From Psychrobacter sp. 1044 (lineage in GTDB: Bacteria > Pseudomonadota > Gammaproteobacteria > Pseudomonadales > Moraxellaceae), in NCBI RefSeq assembly GCF_904846525.1, contig NZ_CAJHAZ010000004.1, positions 62,001 to 126,000 of the forward strand: 64,000 nt of DNA. The letters are read 5' to 3'. Each line of letters opens with the position of its first letter. Positions within the stretch are counted from its first letter, which is position 1. The notes under the pieces were generated by a model, which saw only the letters and a list, made by a program, of their open reading frames with translations, did not search any database and was not told where the DNA came from. The position numbers and the translations under genes were made by a program. This document shows, one piece after another, positions 8,715-17,029 of this stretch.

Positions 8715-9575
8715 ATGATAGTTAAAAAAGAACCAGCATTGGATGACGTATCGCTTAGACCTTTGGTTGAAGCTGCGCTAACTGAAGATTTGGGCAGACG
8801 CGGAGATGTCACATCACAAGCCACCATTCCAGCCAATATGCAAGCGAAGCTAGAGATTAAAGCGCGGCAAGCAGGCGTGATATGTGGTATGGATTTGGCA
8901 CGTTTATCGTTTGCTATGGTTGATCCTCAGATTGAGTTTGTGGCTCAAGTTGCTGATGGTGAATGGGTTGACGCGGGTACAGTCTTGGCTAGTGTGCGTG
9001 GTAATGCGCGCCATTTACTGACAGCAGAACGTACCGCGCTCAATTTTATGACCCACTTGAGTGGCATTGCGACAGATACCAGAAAAATTGTAGATAGTGT
9101 GGCAGAGTATCCTGCGCAAATTACTTGTACACGTAAGACCGTTCCAGGCTTGCGCATTGTACAAAAGTACGCGGTACGCTGCGGCGGCGGACGCAACCAT
9201 CGTTTGGGACTGGATGATGCTATTTTAATCAAAGACAATCATATTGCCATCGCTGGTGATATAAAGACTGCGATTAAACAAGCACAAAACTTCGCTGGGC
9301 ATTTAATTCCCATCGAAGTAGAAGTCGATACTTTAGCGCAATTAGCGCAGGCACTAGACGCTGGCGTGAGCTTGGTGCTATTAGATAATATGTCCCCTGA
9401 AATACTAGCGCAGGCAGTAACGATGTGTAAAGGTCGCGCGAGAACAGAAGCTTCAGGTGGTATTACTCCTGAAACGGTACAAGCAGCAGCAAAAACGGGT
9501 GTTGATTTTATTGCCATGGGTTATTTGACGCACAGTACCACGGCATTAGATATCGGTCTTGATTTTAGCGCATAA
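8715..9575 (+). CDS. nadC: Nicotinate-nucleotide diphosphorylase (carboxylating), quinolinate phosphoribosyltransferase
   Basis: 286 aa, the usual family length. It converts quinolinate and PRPP to nicotinate mononucleotide, CO2 and PPi, the third de novo NAD step after NadB and NadA. Blocks: AALTEDLGRRGDVTSQ, LLTAERTALNFMTHLSGIAT, TRKTVPGLRIVQKYAVRCGG (quinolinate and PRPP contacts), HRLGLDDAILIKDNHI, IEVEVDTLAQL, ASGGITPETV. AAGGGTTAAAG precedes the ATG. It is transcribed separately from nadA-nadB but shares the operator motif. Confidence 0.97.
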   Translation: MIVKKEPALDDVSLRPLVEAALTEDLGRRGDVTSQATIPANMQAKLEIKARQAGVICGMDLARLSFAMVDPQIEFVAQVADGEWVDAGTVLASVRGNARHLLTAERTALNFMTHLSGIATDTRKIVDSVAEYPAQITCTRKTVPGLRIVQKYAVRCGGGRNHRLGLDDAILIKDNHIAIAGDIKTAIKQAQNFAGHLIPIEVEVDTLAQLAQALDAGVSLVLLDNMSPEILAQAVTMCKGRARTEASGGITPETVQAAAKTGVDFIAMGYLTHSTTALDIGLDFSA

Positions 9576-9744
9576 TTTTCAATATGGCTGTCTTCACATA
9601 CCTGTTTTAGCGATTAAGCTTTATGAGGTTATTTACCCGCCAAATAGTGGCTGATAGGTCAATGTTTAGCCTCTATTTTCGTTGATAGTATGCTGCCAGA
9701 AAGGTAAGCAAAGTTAATGATTTAATTAGCTTATCTGCCTATGA

Positions 9745-9820
9745 TACAATATAAGCTACAAAGTTATTGTTAACCATCTATTGGGTCATCGTTGCACTCG
9801 CACGATGACCTTATCTTTTT
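9745..9820 (+). promoter_or_regulatory. Putative marC leader: -10 box and terminator-like hairpin
   Basis: The gap 9576-9853 holds a -10-like TACAAT (9745-9750) with a weak -35. A hairpin follows: GGTCATCGT (9784-9792) pairs perfectly with ACGATGACC (9802-9810), then TTATCTTTTT. The T tract ends 34 nt before the marC GTG. It could be an attenuator, or the end of a ~65-nt small RNA. Confidence 0.45.
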
Positions 9821-9853
9821 GCCCGATTTGACTAATAGACAAGCGAGCGCTCA

Positions 9854-10495
9854 GTGAATACTGAAATCATCAAGATAATCTTAGCCTTTATGGTACTGAT
9901 TAATCCCTTTAGCGCTTTGACGTTATTTTTGGATTTGACCCGTGGTTATTCGATGAATAATCGACGCAAAGTGGCGCGTGTTGCTTGTTTGACGATTTTT
10001 ATCACTATTAGTTTCTTTACGGTAGCAGGCGAGACATTACTAAAAGCACTTGGTATTTCTATTGGCTCGTTTCAGCTGGCAGGTGGTATCTTGGTGTTTT
10101 TGATTGCTCTTAATATGATGAATGGCGACGGTAATCCCGTGAAGCCCGATCAAGAAAACTTCGATGTTGACCATGTACAAGACGCGCCGCCCACCATGGC
10201 TGCAGCGGTTGTGCCTATCGCTATTCCAATGATGATTGGACCGGGCGGTATTTCGACGGTGATTATTTATTCTTCACAAGTCTCTGGTATTTTGCAAGTA
10301 TCTGCCATATTGATTGCTGGTTTATTTATCAGTCTGTTTTGTTATCTAGCACTGATGGCGGCAGGTCGTATCAGTCGCTTGCTGGGTGATACTGGATTGA
10401 ACATCATGAGCCGAATTATGGGGATGTTATTGGCGGCAGTTTCTATCGAAATTATCGTTAATGGCTTACGCACTTTATTTCCTGATTTAGTGTAA
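9854..10495 (+). CDS. MarC family integral membrane protein
   Basis: 213 aa with six hydrophobic segments, typical of the MarC/UPF0056 family. Markers are IILAFMVLINPFSAL at the start, GIVFL-like LAGGILVFLIALNMM, and VPIAIPMMIGPGGISTVII. The function of the family is not settled; some members were once linked to multidrug resistance or amino-acid export. The start is GTG with a weak Shine-Dalgarno sequence. Transcription probably passes through the hairpin at 9784-9820. Confidence 0.88.
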   Translation: MNTEIIKIILAFMVLINPFSALTLFLDLTRGYSMNNRRKVARVACLTIFITISFFTVAGETLLKALGISIGSFQLAGGILVFLIALNMMNGDGNPVKPDQENFDVDHVQDAPPTMAAAVVPIAIPMMIGPGGISTVIIYSSQVSGILQVSAILIAGLFISLFCYLALMAAGRISRLLGDTGLNIMSRIMGMLLAAVSIEIIVNGLRTLFPDLV

Positions 10496-10553
10496 TGACG
10501 CTGCTACCTTATGTTTGTCCGTCAATTTTTTTGATTTATTCCTCAATGGGCGT

Positions 10554-10584
10554 GTTGAATATTCAACCCTAGCACTGACAGTGC
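10554..10584. repeat. Two adjacent palindromes between marC and tmm
   Basis: GTTGAATATTCAAC (10554-10567) is a perfect 14-nt palindrome, and GCACT-GAC-AGTGC (10572-10584) follows after 4 nt. Neither is followed by a T tract, so they look more like protein-binding sites than a terminator. The rest of the 10496-10789 gap shows no gene. Confidence 0.5.
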
Positions 10585-10789
10585 CGATTTATGCATGTTT
10601 AATACGCCCTAATGAAAAGTACGTGCTAACCCATATCAAATTTAAAAATCAAAAATTCGGTTAGAAGCCATTTCTTGAGAATCGTCATATCTTAAGCTAT
10701 GGCCAATTAATCACCAAAAGTATTCGAAGAAACACCATTCATAAAAATATGTTACAGTGGACAGACAACTATTATCATAGGAGTTAGTC

Positions 10790-12172
10790 TTGAGTAATAA
10801 AAGAATTGCTATTTTAGGTGCAGGTCCAAGTGGTTTAGCACAATTACGCGCTTTTGAAGCGGCTCGTTTGGCTGGCGCAAAGAACTTACCTGAGATAGTG
10901 TGTTATGAAAAGCAAAACGCTATTGGTGGCATGTGGAACTATAGCTGGCGCACAGGATTAGACAGAAATGGTGAGCCTGTTCACGGTAGTATGTACCGTT
11001 ATTTGTGGTCCAATGGTCCCAAAGAGTGCTTAGAATTTGCTGATTATTCGTTTGACGAGCATTTTGGTGAAGCGATCCCCTCGTACCCACCGCGTGAAGT
11101 CCTAAAAGATTACATTATGGGGCGTATCGATAAACAAGATATCCAAAAATACATCCGCTTTGAATGCCCAGTACGTTGGGTGTCATTTGATGATGAGACG
11201 CAAAAATTCACCGTGACGGTGATGAATCATAAAACCAATGAGCAAGAAGTGGAAGAGTTTGATTATGTCGTCGTGGCGACGGGTCATTTCTCCACGCCAA
11301 ACATGCCTTATTTTGAAGGGTTAGAAGCTTTCCCCGGTCGCATTCTGCACGCGCATGATTTTCGTGACGCATTAGAATTCAAAGACGAAGATATTTTGCT
11401 CATCGGCAGTAGTTATTCAGCCGAAGACATTGGCACGCAGTGTTATAAGTATGGTACCAAATCAGTCACTATCAGCTATCGCACGCAAGCGCTTGGCTAT
11501 GACTGGCCAGAGGGCATCAAAGAAGTGCCTTTGGTCACCCATTTTGAAGAAGATGTGGCGCATTTTGCCGATGGTAGCAGCCAAAAATTTGATGCCATTA
11601 TTATGTGTACCGGTTATCTGTTTCATTTCCCCTTTATGCCCGATGAGTTACGTCTGCAAACGCATAACTGCTTATATCCAGCCAACTTGCACAAAGGGAT
11701 TTTCTGGCAGCCAAACCCAAAGCTCATTTATTTAGGTATGCAGGATCAGTATTTCACCTTTAATATGTTTGACGCTCAAGCATGGTATGCACGTGATGTG
11801 ATGATGGGCGATATCGAATTGCCTGAATTGGTACACCGTGAAGCAGATGAGAAAAAGTGGTTGGCAACTTATGCGAAGTGCGTGACGGTCAGTGATTCAA
11901 TCGACTTTCAAGCCGCTTATATTCGTGATTTAACCAATGCGACCGATTATCCAGAATTTGCAGTTGAAAAACAGGGTGAAATCTTAAAAGAGTGGCAAAA
12001 AGACAAAGCCGATAATATTATGACCTTTAGAGAAAAGGCGTATCGCTCTACGTTAACAGGCACGCTATCGCCTGAGTTGCCAGAGCCTTGGTTGGACGTC
12101 CTTGATGACTCGCTTGAGCATTTTTTGAACTTAACCTTCGTTAAGCCTAAAAAGCGTAAAAAAGTATCGTAA
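10790..12172 (+). CDS. tmm: Trimethylamine monooxygenase (bacterial flavin-containing monooxygenase)
   Basis: 460 aa. It starts at TTG 10790, supported by AGGAG seven bases upstream. FAD site GAGPSGLAQLRAF near residue 10; the FMO signature FPGRILHAHDF near 185; NADPH site GSSYSAEDIGTQC near 205; and a late CTGYLFHFPF. Long blocks such as SMYRYLWSNGPKECLEFADY and YLGMQDQYFTFNMFDAQAW agree, from memory, with characterised bacterial Tmm enzymes that oxidise trimethylamine to its N-oxide with NADPH and O2. Related bacterial FMOs also oxidise indole and sulfides, so substrate range is uncertain. No TMAO demethylase or methylamine genes are nearby; it appears monocistronic, with a terminator at 12200-12234. 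Confidence 0.88.
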   Translation: MSNKRIAILGAGPSGLAQLRAFEAARLAGAKNLPEIVCYEKQNAIGGMWNYSWRTGLDRNGEPVHGSMYRYLWSNGPKECLEFADYSFDEHFGEAIPSYPPREVLKDYIMGRIDKQDIQKYIRFECPVRWVSFDDETQKFTVTVMNHKTNEQEVEEFDYVVVATGHFSTPNMPYFEGLEAFPGRILHAHDFRDALEFKDEDILLIGSSYSAEDIGTQCYKYGTKSVTISYRTQALGYDWPEGIKEVPLVTHFEEDVAHFADGSSQKFDAIIMCTGYLFHFPFMPDELRLQTHNCLYPANLHKGIFWQPNPKLIYLGMQDQYFTFNMFDAQAWYARDVMMGDIELPELVHREADEKKWLATYAKCVTVSDSIDFQAAYIRDLTNATDYPEFAVEKQGEILKEWQKDKADNIMTFREKAYRSTLTGTLSPELPEPWLDVLDDSLEHFLNLTFVKPKKRKKVS

Positions 12173-12199
12173 ATAGTAAAAGTTTCAGATTTCAAAAAG

Positions 12200-12234
12200 C
12201 CAAACGCATTTATACAAGGTGTTTGGATTTTTTT
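12200..12234 (+). terminator. Rho-independent terminator of tmm
   Basis: Arms CCAAACGC (12200-12207) and GTGTTTGG (12219-12226), pairing except for one position, are followed by ATTTTTTTT. Confidence 0.75.
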
Positions 12235-12306
12235 GTACTTATACTTATATTTAGGAGCTGTGTTAACGGTTTAGCCTATCACCTATTTTTGCCTTTATCG
12301 CTGTTT

Positions 12307-12909
12307 TTAACTTCGGTACAGATGCCACGCCAAATACAACATGAGTATCCCTACCAAAGCATCGAGTATATTCCACGCTTTTGGTTTGGCAAATAATGGT
12401 TTGAGTAATCGCGCCCCATAACCTAACGCAAAAAAGAAAAAGAATGAGGCGCTGACTGCACCGACTGCAAATGCCAGCTTACTACTAGCACCCGTTGAAA
12501 CCATGCCAACGAGTACCAATGTATCTAAGTAGACGTGTGGGTTGAGCCAAGTAAAGCCAAAACATAATAGCAGGGCTTTTTTTAAGCTGGTGACGACTTG
12601 TCCCTCGACGGTGAGTGCATGTGTGACGCGCACACTGGCATATAAGCTCTGCAATCCATAGCCTAGCAAGAATATGACGCCAGCGAATTTTGCGATATTG
12701 ACCACTTGCGGATATTGCGCCGTGACTGCGCCAAAACCGCCAACGCCAGCAGAGATTAACAGCGCATCACTGACTGCGCAAAATAAGCAGACAAAAAATA
12801 TGTGCTCACGTTTGAGCCCTTGTTTGAGTACAAAGGCGTTTTGTGAGCCAATCGCGATGATGAGCGATAGCCCAAGTAAGAATCCAGAGGTGTAGTCAGT
12901 CGCATTCAT
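12307..12909 (-). CDS. LysE/ArgO family amino-acid exporter
   Basis: 200 aa with six predicted membrane helices. The signatures IAIGSQNAFVLKQGLKREH near the N-terminus and GFTWLNPHVYLDTLVLVG in the middle are those of LysE/ArgO transporters, which export basic amino acids. Specificity (lysine or arginine) cannot be read from the sequence. It is convergent with tmm and divergent from the hypothetical gene at 13056; no LysR-type ArgP neighbour is present. The Shine-Dalgarno match before the ATG is poor. Confidence 0.85.
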   Translation of the reverse strand: MNATDYTSGFLLGLSLIIAIGSQNAFVLKQGLKREHIFFVCLFCAVSDALLISAGVGGFGAVTAQYPQVVNIAKFAGVIFLLGYGLQSLYASVRVTHALTVEGQVVTSLKKALLLCFGFTWLNPHVYLDTLVLVGMVSTGASSKLAFAVGAVSASFFFFFALGYGARLLKPLFAKPKAWNILDALVGILMLYLAWHLYRS

Positions 12910-13055
12910 AATAGTGTGCTTAGCAGGGGGCGGATGAGAGGTGTTGACATTTTGCTTACTGGCAGCGCGGTAAAAAGCTGTTAAGATACGCTATTGGATA
13001 AATCTATGCAATACGAGCGCAATAAGCGTGCACGGGACGAGGGGCAAGGTAGGTC

Positions 13056-13820
13056 ATGGTGGTAAGTCTGACAAGAATGCTAAAGTCATTTGGGCAAGCT
13101 CAAGATGACCTGCCAACGCTAGCAGCCAAAAATGCTCAGGAGATGGCTATCAGTCAAGATATAGAGGTGACTGATAATAATAGTAAAAACAATGATAAAA
13201 ACGATCAAGCTGTCAGTCAGCGTTCTGTACTGACGCCGCCTGAGCGCAGCGAACGTATTTGTGATGCTTTGGCGCAAGTGAGTGATATCAGAACGCCGAC
13301 ACCATTGACTGATCGCTACCTGTCCAATCGCGCTCAGATGCGCCCGACCAATAGACCACCTTTTGACCCCGATACTTTATGGTATCTCAAACATGGACGC
13401 TGCCCTATTATGACTGAGCTTGTTGATGTGGTCGATGAAGCCACCCTAAACGCCATGCCCATCGAGGCGGTTGCGATACTAGACCGTATCAATGGTAAGT
13501 TAAAACGCTATCGTGAGTGGAGCAGTGAGCTCAATGAGCAGCAACAACAGCAGCATAATGAACGCCAATTTGTCATCGATAAGCTGGTGTCAGAGAGCAT
13601 TCCAGAAGCCCTACATCATTACGAGCAATTACAGCGTTTTAGCCCGCACCGTACCAAAAACAGTATGGTGCAAGGAAAAATGACGGCAGGTGACATGCTG
13701 ACGGATTTGTTTTTAGAGATTGATTATGAGCTTGATGAATTGTTAGATGAGCTGCATCAAACGGTGATGAATCGTTTGGCTTCAACGCACCGTTATGTCA
13801 AAAGCCGGACAAAAAGTTAA
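13056..13820 (+). CDS. Uncharacterised protein, paralogue 1 of a three-gene cluster
   Basis: 254 aa, no recognised domain. A low-complexity N-terminal part (residues ~20-60, rich in Asn, Asp, Lys) precedes a Pro-rich stretch and a helical C-terminal core at about 137-252. The core reads VAILDRINGKLKRYREW, ERQFVIDKLVSESIPEAL, DLFLEIDYELDELLDELH and NRLASTHRYVKSR. The same order of blocks recurs in the genes at 14060 and 14790. A Gln/Glu run (LNEQQQQQHNER) sits inside the core. No signal peptide or membrane helix. AAGGTAGG precedes the ATG, and a TTGACA (12944-12949) lies upstream without a clear -10. Function unknown. Confidence 0.7.
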   Translation: MVVSLTRMLKSFGQAQDDLPTLAAKNAQEMAISQDIEVTDNNSKNNDKNDQAVSQRSVLTPPERSERICDALAQVSDIRTPTPLTDRYLSNRAQMRPTNRPPFDPDTLWYLKHGRCPIMTELVDVVDEATLNAMPIEAVAILDRINGKLKRYREWSSELNEQQQQQHNERQFVIDKLVSESIPEALHHYEQLQRFSPHRTKNSMVQGKMTAGDMLTDLFLEIDYELDELLDELHQTVMNRLASTHRYVKSRTKS

Positions 13821-14059
13821 TTACTAATAGATAATGGCTGTTAATTGGCATTATAAAATTAACATAATTCAGAGCTGTGATTGAATTGGGGACACGCCCT
13901 AACACGGTTTTCACACAAGCGACGCAATGCATAACAATATAGGGCTTTAATAGAGCCTTATTTTTTTGTTTAATAATAACTATCTATCTTATTTAAAATA
14001 ATAAGAAATTTACCAAGCCATTTAGCCAAGCCATTTTATTCAACAATTAGGATACTCTA

Positions 14060-14749
14060 ATGACTCAAGTTACTGCGATGTTTGTCATGTTCATTTTATA
14101 TGGAGTGTTACCAGTAGCTGGGTTATATCTGGGGTATCGTGGTATCAAAAAAATGGCTGCGCCTAAAATGCTTGAGTACAAATCGATGCCGCAATTGGGT
14201 TACATCCCAGAAAAAAGCTTGCCTGTTGAAGTCAGAACAGCACTCGACCAAATCAATGAAAAAGGGGAGAAGCTGCGGGTCATTTATGGCGATACCAATA
14301 ATGATGGCAAGATAGACGATAAAGACACGGTCAATGAAACCTACATTATGATTCAAAATTTAATGGACAGACATGTGCCACTTGCTGTGACTGACTATCG
14401 CCGCTTGCACGACTTAGATGTGGGGGATGGCGCGCGCGCTGACACGACCAAAATCAAGCACTCTAATGTGACTGGAAAAGAAGCGCTATTAGATGTATTG
14501 CGTACCATTAATACTCAGTTTGATGATTTACTGAATGCCTCTTATCACCAAGATGGTCAAAAGCTGCTGGCGACCAACCGCTATCTACAAAAACGCTTTA
14601 ATAATCCTGCTGCTACTGCAGATATGCAAAAGCTCGATAGCAATGTTAGTAGTGTCAGTAGTGCTAATACCGATATAGAAATTAAAGCGATTGAAAATCC
14701 AACTGGCGCAACTGGTAAGAATGTGAGTGCTGAGAATATTAAACTGTAA
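14060..14749 (+). CDS. Uncharacterised membrane-anchored protein with a calcium-loop motif, paralogue 2
   Basis: 229 aa. One N-terminal membrane segment (residues ~5-25) is followed by GYRGIKKM and a helical core (58-180): ALDQINEKGEKL, ETYIMIQNLMDRHVPLAV, TDYRRLHDLD, LLDVLRTINTQFDDLL and LLATNRYLQKRF. These blocks align with the genes at 13056 and 14790. Between the first two is DTNNDGKIDDKD (78-89), a perfect 12-position EF-hand/dockerin-type Ca2+ loop with acidic or Asn residues at 1, 3, 5, 9 and 12 and Gly at 6. The paralogues lack it. The tail after ~185 is Ser/Asn/Thr-rich. AGGA lies 7 nt before the ATG. Function unknown. Confidence 0.75.
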   Translation: MTQVTAMFVMFILYGVLPVAGLYLGYRGIKKMAAPKMLEYKSMPQLGYIPEKSLPVEVRTALDQINEKGEKLRVIYGDTNNDGKIDDKDTVNETYIMIQNLMDRHVPLAVTDYRRLHDLDVGDGARADTTKIKHSNVTGKEALLDVLRTINTQFDDLLNASYHQDGQKLLATNRYLQKRFNNPAATADMQKLDSNVSSVSSANTDIEIKAIENPTGATGKNVSAENIKL

Positions 14750-14789
14750 AGGCAAAGTGGTGTGATTAAACGATGAAGAGTAGGGGTAT

Positions 14790-15347
14790 ATGAGCATCTT
14801 AATAGGCATTGGCATTGTAACGACCGTTACCACCTTCTATTTGGGTAAAAAAGGCTGGCATGCGCTGCATAAAGCGGTCGGTATTTCGCCAGGTGTACTC
14901 ACTTATCAGGATTATGATGCACCGTTGTCATTGTCCAAACTCAGTTGGCAGCAACTAAATTTACATAAAAAACACCTGAAAGATTTGTCAGAGCCACAGC
15001 TGCGCCAATTAAAACGTATCGATGAAAAAGTAACCCGCTATCAAGCGTATCAAAAATCACTACAAGCTCAGCATAAAACGCCTGCCGTAACCGAGCAGCA
15101 GTTTGTATTGAATAAGATGTTGCACACTCGACTGCCTGAAATGCTTGCCAGTCATCATCATCTAGCGAATATTAATATAAGCACTGACAATGCGGATAAT
15201 GAAAAAAAGGCGGAAGCCAATCAGTTATTACAGCAGGTATTTAATAATATTGAGCAGCGTCTAGATAGATTATTAGAACAAATGGAAAGTCAGCAGTTGC
15301 AAGAGCTACGAGTAATGAGGAATTATATTAATAGCCACGATAGCTAA
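14790..15347 (+). CDS. Uncharacterised membrane-anchored protein, paralogue 3
   Basis: 185 aa. A short N-terminal hydrophobic segment (ILIGIGIVTTVTTFYLG, residues 3-19) is followed by a charged helical region. Core blocks at 70-182 are QLKRIDEKVTRYQAY, EQQFVLNKMLHTRLPEML, LLQQVFNNIEQRLDRLLEQM and LQELRVMRNYINS, in the same order as in the genes at 13056 and 14060. The start is 40 nt after the previous stop with AGGGG close to the ATG, so these two are probably co-transcribed. A strong terminator follows at 15392-15433. The cytoplasmic helical domain may mediate oligomerisation; no function is assigned. Confidence 0.72.
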   Translation: MSILIGIGIVTTVTTFYLGKKGWHALHKAVGISPGVLTYQDYDAPLSLSKLSWQQLNLHKKHLKDLSEPQLRQLKRIDEKVTRYQAYQKSLQAQHKTPAVTEQQFVLNKMLHTRLPEMLASHHHLANINISTDNADNEKKAEANQLLQQVFNNIEQRLDRLLEQMESQQLQELRVMRNYINSHDS

Positions 15348-15391
15348 ATATAAGTCGTCAGGTTGATAGCTACCTTTTATATTATTTCTAT

Positions 15392-15433
15392 AAAAAAAGC
15401 TGCCAATGATTATTCATCATTGGCAGCTTTTTT
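15392..15433. terminator. Bidirectional terminator between the paralogue cluster and rluB
   Basis: A perfect 12-bp stem (GCTGCCAATGAT / ATCATTGGCAGC) with a 5-nt loop, flanked by A7 on the left and T6 on the right, so it works for both convergent transcripts. Confidence 0.92.
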
Positions 15434-15492
15434 GTGGTCTACTTTAAAACTATTGAAGATTCAAAGTCACACTACATTTTACATTCAGGCGA

Positions 15493-16440
15493 TTAACGCT
15501 TGTCGTTGCGGTCACGAGTATTGCGCGTACCACGGCTGGCAGGGCTAGCACTGCTTTTAGGCTTCGCGCTGCTGTTGCGATTGTCGCTACCACTGCGGCT
15601 ATCGCTACGACTGTCAGTAGCGCGACGCGCTTTAAGCGGCTTGCTTCTGATACGCTCTTGCTTCTCTTTCGCTGCGCCATGCAGACCCGTACCATAACGA
15701 GGACGCAAGCTCACTAAATCAGTCAACGTATTGATATCTTTTCTGTCGAGTTCTAAGAAACGACCAGTACGTAGCTCTTTTGGTAGAGCAATCGTACCGT
15801 AACGCGTGCGTAGTAGACGGCTTACTTTCAGGCCTTGTGATTCAAACAAACGACGCACTTCGCGATTACGACCTTCTTTTAGTTGGACGTGATACCACTT
15901 GTTGACGCCTTCACCACCGCCTTCTTTGATATCTTCAAACTTTGCAATGCCATCTTCTAGCATAACGCCAGCCGTTAATGCACGTGCAATTTCAGGCGTG
16001 ACTTCACCCAATACACGGACTGCATATTCACGAGTCACTTCGCCAGACGGATGCATCAAGCGATGCGCCATCTCACCATCATTGGTAAACAATAATAGCC
16101 CAGTTGAATTGATGTCCAAGCGACCAACCATCACCCAGCGATCATGAGTCAGTTTTGGTAAACGCTCAAAAACGGTTGGACGGCCTTCTGGATCTTTAGC
16201 AGAGCAGACTTCGCCTTCAGGTTTGTAGTAAGCGATAACACGGCGACGCTTCTCGTTTTCAGAGGTGTATTTAATCTGACGACCGTCAACGCGAATCTCA
16301 TCGCCTTGTTCGACGCGATCACCAATGGTCGCAGGTCCGTTATTAACAGTAACACGCCCTGATTTTATGACTTCTTCCATTTGACGGCGTGAGCCAAGAC
16401 CCATACGGGCGAGGGCTTTCTGTAATTTTTCATCTTTCAT
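15493..16440 (-). CDS. rluB: 23S rRNA pseudouridine synthase of the RsuA/RluB family
   Basis: About 315 aa. The ATG at 16440 has AAGGA seven bases upstream; an ATG two codons earlier would be too close to it. An N-terminal S4 RNA-binding domain (LQKALARMGLGSRRQMEEVIKSGRVTVNN) precedes the catalytic domain with GRLDINSTGLLLFTNDGE, where Asp is the catalytic residue, and REYAVRVLG and GRNREVRRLFE. This layout fits RluB, which modifies U2605 of E. coli 23S rRNA. The C-terminal ~70 residues are a basic, Ser/Arg/Lys-rich tail typical of RluB orthologues. RluE/RluF alternatives are less likely because of that tail. Confidence 0.9.
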   Translation of the reverse strand: MKDEKLQKALARMGLGSRRQMEEVIKSGRVTVNNGPATIGDRVEQGDEIRVDGRQIKYTSENEKRRRVIAYYKPEGEVCSAKDPEGRPTVFERLPKLTHDRWVMVGRLDINSTGLLLFTNDGEMAHRLMHPSGEVTREYAVRVLGEVTPEIARALTAGVMLEDGIAKFEDIKEGGGEGVNKWYHVQLKEGRNREVRRLFESQGLKVSRLLRTRYGTIALPKELRTGRFLELDRKDINTLTDLVSLRPRYGTGLHGAAKEKQERIRSKPLKARRATDSRSDSRSGSDNRNSSAKPKSSASPASRGTRNTRDRNDKR

Positions 16441-17029
16441 AATCATGTCCTTGAGTCGGTGGGTTTACATTTCTCAATGTAAAAAATGGGATTGACTATT
16501 CTACGCTATTTTGATGACTTTAGCACGCAAACCAGTATCTACAAAAGGTATCAATTTATCGTTTTACATTAATAAAAGAAAGTTTGCTAAATTAAAAGAG
16601 ATTTCTAAAATAAAAGTTGATTAGGCTGTTATAAAAGTAAGATATTTGCACACAAATGCTTATATTTGTTTTTTAATAAAACAGTGGTTTCTTTGAATGT
16701 TATTAAGATCAGTTAAGCAGCATAACCAATACCGAATTTCTATTTTCGGCAGCATGAACCCTAAAAAATACTGCTAACACCTTTTAATATGTCCTCCTAT
16801 TTAGATTTTTCTGTCTTTTTGTTTTTATCGATATGAGCTATACGCCTTTTTTGAAAAGGGTTTACCTAAAATAAATTAACTAAGAAAACTGTTCTTACAT
16901 CAATGTTTATAAATATTGCGTTATGTATAGTTTAGGTGTATATTCAATAAATACATCCTTTTTTATGAATATATTGGCAGCAGCAAGGCACTTATTTTTG
17001 ATTCACGAATATAAATATGAGTAACTGTT
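16441..17029. other. AT-rich intergenic region before the polysaccharide locus
   Basis: 589 nt without a supportable gene. It separates divergent rluB and wza, and holds a good promoter at 16916-16944. No JUMPstart/ops-like element (GGCGGTAG) was found by eye. Confidence 0.7.
16916..16944 (+). promoter_or_regulatory. Promoter of the polysaccharide locus
   Basis: TTGCGT (16916-16921) and TATATT (16939-16944) are 17 nt apart, about 85 nt upstream of the wza ATG. It is the only good sigma70-type match noticed in this gap. Confidence 0.65.

Noticed and set aside
16441-17029. JUMPstart/ops element upstream of the polysaccharide locus
   Set aside because: No GGCGGTAG-like core was found by eye.
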